Assembly (NCBI GenBank): GCA_026874595.1 | Contig: CM049306.1 | Location: forward strand, 23,981,019-24,045,018 | DNA from: Sipunculus nudus | Taxonomy: Eukaryota > Annelida > Sipuncula > Golfingiida > Sipunculidae | DNA: 64,000 nucleotides | Reading direction: 5' to 3' | In this document: positions 59,593-64,000 of the stretch, piece after piece | Numbering within the stretch: the stretch's first letter is position 1 | Layout of the letters: each line of letters starts with the position of its first letter | Program-made: the position numbers and the translations under genes | Notes under the pieces: model-generated | What the model saw: the letters and a program-made list of their open reading frames with translations, nothing else | Database searches by the model: none | Told to the model about the DNA's origin: nothing

Positions 59593-62500
59593 ACAAGAGA
59601 CCCAGGGGTCTAATGTTCACTCTGTGAATTACTGTGCATATTGGCAGGTGATTAAAAATAGATGTTTCAGAAAGATCAGTCCAAGAATCTAAGAGGAGAC
59701 TCTGTTTTGGCAGATTATAACAAATAAATACTTAATGACATATTATGGATAAAAGCAGAAAAGACCATTACAATCTGTAAAAAGTAGCTAAACACAGGTA
59801 GTGCAACCTGCAGGTCAACATCTTTAAGCAGTCACATGATCAATATTCCTGTGAAATTTGAAACTGAAGGCTGCAGCAGTTCCTCAGATATTTGGTAACA
59901 GAAATTACATCATGTATGGAAACACATCAAGTTGTTTAATTTTGCAATCGACCAAATTTGAAGTTCCGTATAGACACCATCTTGAGAATGACTTGACTTA
60001 ATTTATACTCAAATTATTCCCCTTCCTCTAAGGAACTGTTGACTATGAATTGAAGGCCAAAATATTGATACTTCGTGACTTATCTTGTAAGAATTGGAAA
60101 AAGACCATTTCATCCCGCAGAAAGTAGGTCAACAAAGGTGGCGCCATCTGCAGGTCAAAATCATTTTGCAGTCATATAATTAATATTCCTGTAAAATTTG
60201 AAACTGAAGGCTGAAGCAGTTCCTAAAATATTTAGTAACAGACAATGCATCCTGTATGGAAACACATCAAGTTGTTTAATTTTGCAATCGACCAAATTTG
60301 AAGTTCCGTATAGACACCATCTTGAGAATGACTTGACTGAATTTATACTCAAATTATTCCCCTTCCTCTAAGGAACTGTTGACTATGAATTGAAGGCCAA
60401 AATATTGATACTTCGTGACTTATCTTGTAAGAATTGGAAAAAGACCATTTCATCCCGCAGAAAGTAGGTCAACAAAGGTGGCGCCACCTGGAGGTCAAAA
60501 TCATTTAGCAGTCACATGATCAATATTCCTGTCAAATTTGAAATCGAAGGCTGCAGCAGTTCCTAAGATATTTGGTAACAAACAATACACCATGTATGGA
60601 AACACATCAAGTTGTCAAATTTTGCAATTGTCACAATTTGAAGTTCCATAGATATGCCATCTTGAAAAAAGACTTGATTGAATTTATACTCAAATTATTC
60701 CCCTTCCTCTAAGGAACTGCTGACTATGAATTGAAGGCCAAAATATCAATACTTTATGACATTTCTGGGAAAAAGCAGAAAAGACCATTACAGCCTGTAG
60801 AAAGAAGGTCAACAAAGATGGCGCCACCTGCTGGTCAAAATCATTCAGCAGTCACATAATCAATATTCCAGTGAAATTTGAAACTGAAGGCTGCAGCAGT
60901 TCCTCAGATATTTGGTAACAGACAAAACATGTATAGAAACACATCTAGTTGTCATATTTTGCAATCGACAGAATTTGAAGTTCTGTAGGGACGCCATCTT
61001 GAAAAAGACTTGACTGAATTTATACTCAAATTATTCCCCTTCCTCTAAGGAATTGCTGACTATGAATTGAAGGCAAAAATATTAATACTTTATGACATTT
61101 CTTGGAAAAAGCAGAAAAGACCATTACAGCCTGTAGAAAGTAGGTCAACACAGATGGCGCCACCTGCAGGTCAAAATCATTCAGCAGTTACATGATCAAT
61201 ATTCCTGTGAAATTTGAAACTGAAGGCTGCAGCAGTTCCTCCGATATTTGGTAACAGACAATACATCATGTATAGAAACACATCAAGTTGTCATATTTTG
61301 CAATCGACAGAATTTGAAGTTCTGTAGAGACGCCATCTTGAAAAAGACTTGATTGAATTTATACTCAAATTATTCCCCTTCCTCTAAGGAACTGCTGACT
61401 ATGAATTGAAGGCCAAAATATTGATATTTTATGACTTTATTTCGGAAGAAGTGGAAAAGACCATTTCATCCCGCAGAAAGTAGGTCAACATAGGTGGCGC
61501 CATCTGCAGGTCAAAATCATTTTGCAGTCATATAATTAATATTCCTGTAAAATTTGAAACTGAAGGCTGCAGCAGTTCCTAAAATATTTAGTTACAGACA
61601 ATGCATCCTGTATGGAAACACATCAAATTGTTTTATTTTGCAATCGACCAAATTTGAAGTTCCGTAGAGACACCATCTTGAGAATGACTTGAATGAATTT
61701 ATACTCAAATTATTCCCCTTCCTCTAAGGAACTGTTGACTATGAATTGAAGGCCAAAATATTGATACTTCGTGACTTATCTTGTAAGAATTGGAAAAAGA
61801 CCATTTCATCCCGCAGAAAGTAGGTCAACAAAGGTGGCGCCACCTGGAGGTCAAAATCATTTAGCAGTCACATGATCAATATTCCTGTCAAATTTGAAAT
61901 TGAAGGCTGCAGCAGTTCCTAAGATATTTGGTTACAAACAATACACCATGTATGGAAACACATCAAGTTGTCAAATTTTGCAATTGTCACAATTTGAAGT
62001 TCCATAGATATGCCATCTTGAAAAAAGACTTGATTGAATTTATACTCAAATTATTCCCCTTCCTCTAAGGAACTGCTGACTATGAATTGAAGGCCAAAAT
62101 ATCAATACTTTATGACATTTCTGGGAAAAAGCAGAAAAGACCATTACAGCCTGTAGAAAGAAGGTCAACACAGATGGCGCCACCTGCTGGTCAAAATCAT
62201 TCAGCAGTCACATGATCAATATTCCAGTGAAATTTGAAACTTGAGGCTGCAACAGTTCCTCAGATATTTGGTAACAGACAAAACATGTATAGAAACACAT
62301 CAAGTTGTCATATTTTGCAATCGACAGAATTTGAAGTTCTGTAGGGACGCCATCTTGAAAAAGACTTGACTGAATTTATACTCAAATTATTCCCCTTCCT
62401 CTAAGGAATTGCTGACTATGAATTGAAGGCAAAAATATTAATACTTTATGACATTTCTTGGAAAAAGCAGAAAAGACCATTACAGCCTGAAGAAAGTAGG

Positions 62501-63380
62501 TCAACACAGATGGCGCCACCTGCAGGTCAAAATCATTCAGTAGTTACATGATCAATATTCCTGTGAAATTTGAAACTGAATGAAGGCTGCAGCAGTTCCT
62601 CCGATATTTGGTAACAGACAATACATCATGTATAGAAACACATCAAGTTGTCATATTTTGCAATCGACAGAATTTGAAGTTCTGTAGAGACGCCATCTTG
62701 AAAAAGACTTGATTGAATTTATACTCAAATTATTCCCCTTCCTCTAAGGAACTGCTGACTATGAATTGAAGGCCAAAATATTGATACTTTATGACTTTAT
62801 TTCGGAAGAAGTGGAAAAGACCATTTCATCCCGCAGAAAGTAGGTCAACATAGGTGGCGCCATCTGCAGGTCAAAATCATTTTGCAGTCATATAATTAAT
62901 ATTCCTGTAAAATTTGAAACTGAAGGCTGCGGCAGTTCCTTAGATATTTAGTAACAGACAATGCATCCTGTATGGAAACACATCAGGTTGTCATATTTTG
63001 CGATCCACACGATTTGAAGTTCCGTAGAGACGCCATCTTGAAAATGACCTGACTGAATTAACACACAAAGTATTTCCCTTCTTTCAAGGAACTGTTGACT
63101 ATGATTTGAAGGCCAAAATCTTAATACTTTATGACTTATCTTGGAAGAAGTGGAAAAGACCATTTCGTCCCGCAAGATATTTCAGGTCAACATAGGTGGC
63201 GCCACCAAAAGCTTATTTTTGTATGTCCAGTCCATGATCATTAATTCTGCAAAGTTTCATGAAGGTAGCTGCTGTGGCTGTTGAGATATTTGGTAACAGA
63301 CGGTGGACGGTGGACAGTTGACAGTGGACAGTGGACGGCGGACGCTGCGCCATGGCATAAGTTCACAGAGTGAACTAAAA
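59593..63380 (+). mobile_element. Family S element carrying a 340-bp satellite
   Basis: Starts ACAAGAGACCCAGGGGTCTA with palindrome AGACCC-AG-GGGTCT (59598-59611), then GTTCACTCTGTGAA. It ends with a GAC/GGAC-rich tract (63297-63345), 'gccatggcataagttcac' and the perfect hairpin AGTTCAC-AGA-GTGAACT (63360-63376), then AAAA. It is inserted in an H1 element. No coding capacity. Confidence 0.8.
59640..63250 (+). repeat. 340-bp satellite with four-unit higher-order repeat
   Basis: Eleven GCGCC-type landmarks lie at 59801 (decayed), 60141, 60481, 60821, 61157, 61497, 61837, 62177, 62513, 62857 and 63199; spacings are 336-344. Units four apart are far more alike than neighbours, and four successive pairs are exactly 1356 bp apart, so an A-B-C-D block was duplicated. 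An extra TGAA near 62580 makes the next spacing 1360. Confidence 0.92.
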
Positions 63381-64000
63381 GTCAGGCAAAATATTTAGTC
63401 ACTTAACACAAAAAAATGTTAAAGAGAGGGACTATTTTCAGTAATATAACTTTGATTAATCAAAATATAATTGTATATCCAAAATTAGATCGAAATATAT
63501 TAATTTTTTTTTTAATATTAGCAAAAATATAAAATTGGTACCTTAAATTTTGCCCAAATTTGACCATGGCAATTTTTTTCTCGAAAGTATATTAATTTTT
63601 CACATATAGGATACATGTGGATTTAATCTATTGTATTCTGAAATTTGAAAGTAAAAGCTTAAAAATTATCCTAATTATTGAAGTTTTTCAGATGCTCTAA
63701 TGTATTGTATTTTGTATATCCAAGACCCCACTCTTGCTCACTACAACCTTGCCTAGGTAACCTTATTATTGATGCAGCACTAGCAGCACACTCCTGCTGT
63801 AATAAACATACACTTATCCTCATAGGCCCTACCCTAATAATTTGGTGTCAGTCCAGTAGTCTCAGAGGAGTTCTCCGGAAACGAACGCGGCGGCGGCGGA
63901 ACCCGGTCAAAAACATAGTATCCGCAAAACCTCGTTTTGGCGGATACAAATATGCAAATTAGTTTATAAAATTATGCGAATGTGTAAATTAGCTTATTAA

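Larger units (their letters stand above)
59193..64000 (-). mobile_element. Family H1 element, split by family S and cut by the window end
   Basis: The H1 head with hairpin and GTCC tract is at 59197-59270; the body follows to 59592 and resumes at 63381 ('caggcaaaatatttagtcac'). The two halves rejoin at the same point in intact copies (ttgtaaaaaatcagg). The last 150 bases (63850-63950) show an A-type terminus 'cgttttggcggatacaaata'. Confidence 0.75.

Noticed and set aside
59640-63250. Tandem gene cluster or rDNA
   Set aside because: The units have no conserved open frame and no rRNA or tRNA features; they are satellite monomers.
1-64000. tRNA, rRNA, snRNA or viral-type genes
   Set aside because: I saw no cloverleaf with A and B boxes, no rRNA core motifs, and no reverse transcriptase, integrase, transposase or capsid-like frames. 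All mobile elements here appear non-autonomous.

Overview
The window is animal nuclear DNA, AT-rich, with short exons, long introns and a large share of interspersed repeats. The gene set (an RGS12/14-type regulator, a C2orf42 orthologue, an SLC2-type sugar transporter) is metazoan. The repeats have terminal hairpins, GAC/GTC microsatellites and tandem cores, an organisation I associate with bivalve molluscs. I therefore read it as a mollusc, most likely a bivalve; the species call is inference.

Layout. (1) 1-12.96 kb: the 3' half of an RGS12-like gene on the + strand. Nine coding exons join in frame from 1975 to the stop at 11497 and encode two Ras-binding domains, a GoLoco motif and a proline-rich tail ending in a PDZ-ligand-like tetrapeptide. 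The PDZ, PTB and RGS domains expected for RGS12 would lie upstream of the window. (2) 13-26 kb: intergenic DNA between two convergent genes, built almost entirely of nested repeats. (3) 28.3-47.3 kb, - strand: the orthologue of human C2orf42. Eight coding exons join in frame to a 600-aa protein, with a probable non-coding first exon near 52.1 kb. Its introns carry many repeats, a short inverted-repeat element and several minisatellites. (4) 53.07-54.45 kb, + strand: a complete intronless 457-aa SLC2/GLUT-type sugar transporter, divergent from C2orf42 across a region with clustered CCAAT boxes. (5) 55.3-64 kb: repeats only, including a 288-bp tandem array full of nuclear-receptor half-sites and a 340-bp satellite organised as a four-unit higher-order repeat of 1356 bp.

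The genes share no obvious pathway: a G-protein/Ras scaffold, a zinc-binding protein of unknown function, and a sugar carrier. The most unusual content is in the repeats. Several families with different cores share one plan: a near-palindrome at the 5' end, a tandem core, a GAC-rich microsatellite, and a perfect or near-perfect hairpin at the 3' end. I compare these with the non-autonomous Helentron-like 'pearl' elements known from bivalves. Their cores repeatedly carry motifs matching CTCF (two exact 15/15 consensus matches) and nuclear-receptor DR1/ERR sites, so they could be spreading regulatory or architectural sites. Working family names used here: H1 (AGCTCAGCTGACT hairpin), S (340-bp satellite carrier), A (GGTGGCGCCACC units with TATCCGCC ends), B (about 0.5-kb units), C (TATCCCCAGACA ends, 288-bp array), D and E (hairpins at 14.2 and 14.7 kb), P (21-22 and 34-35 kb).
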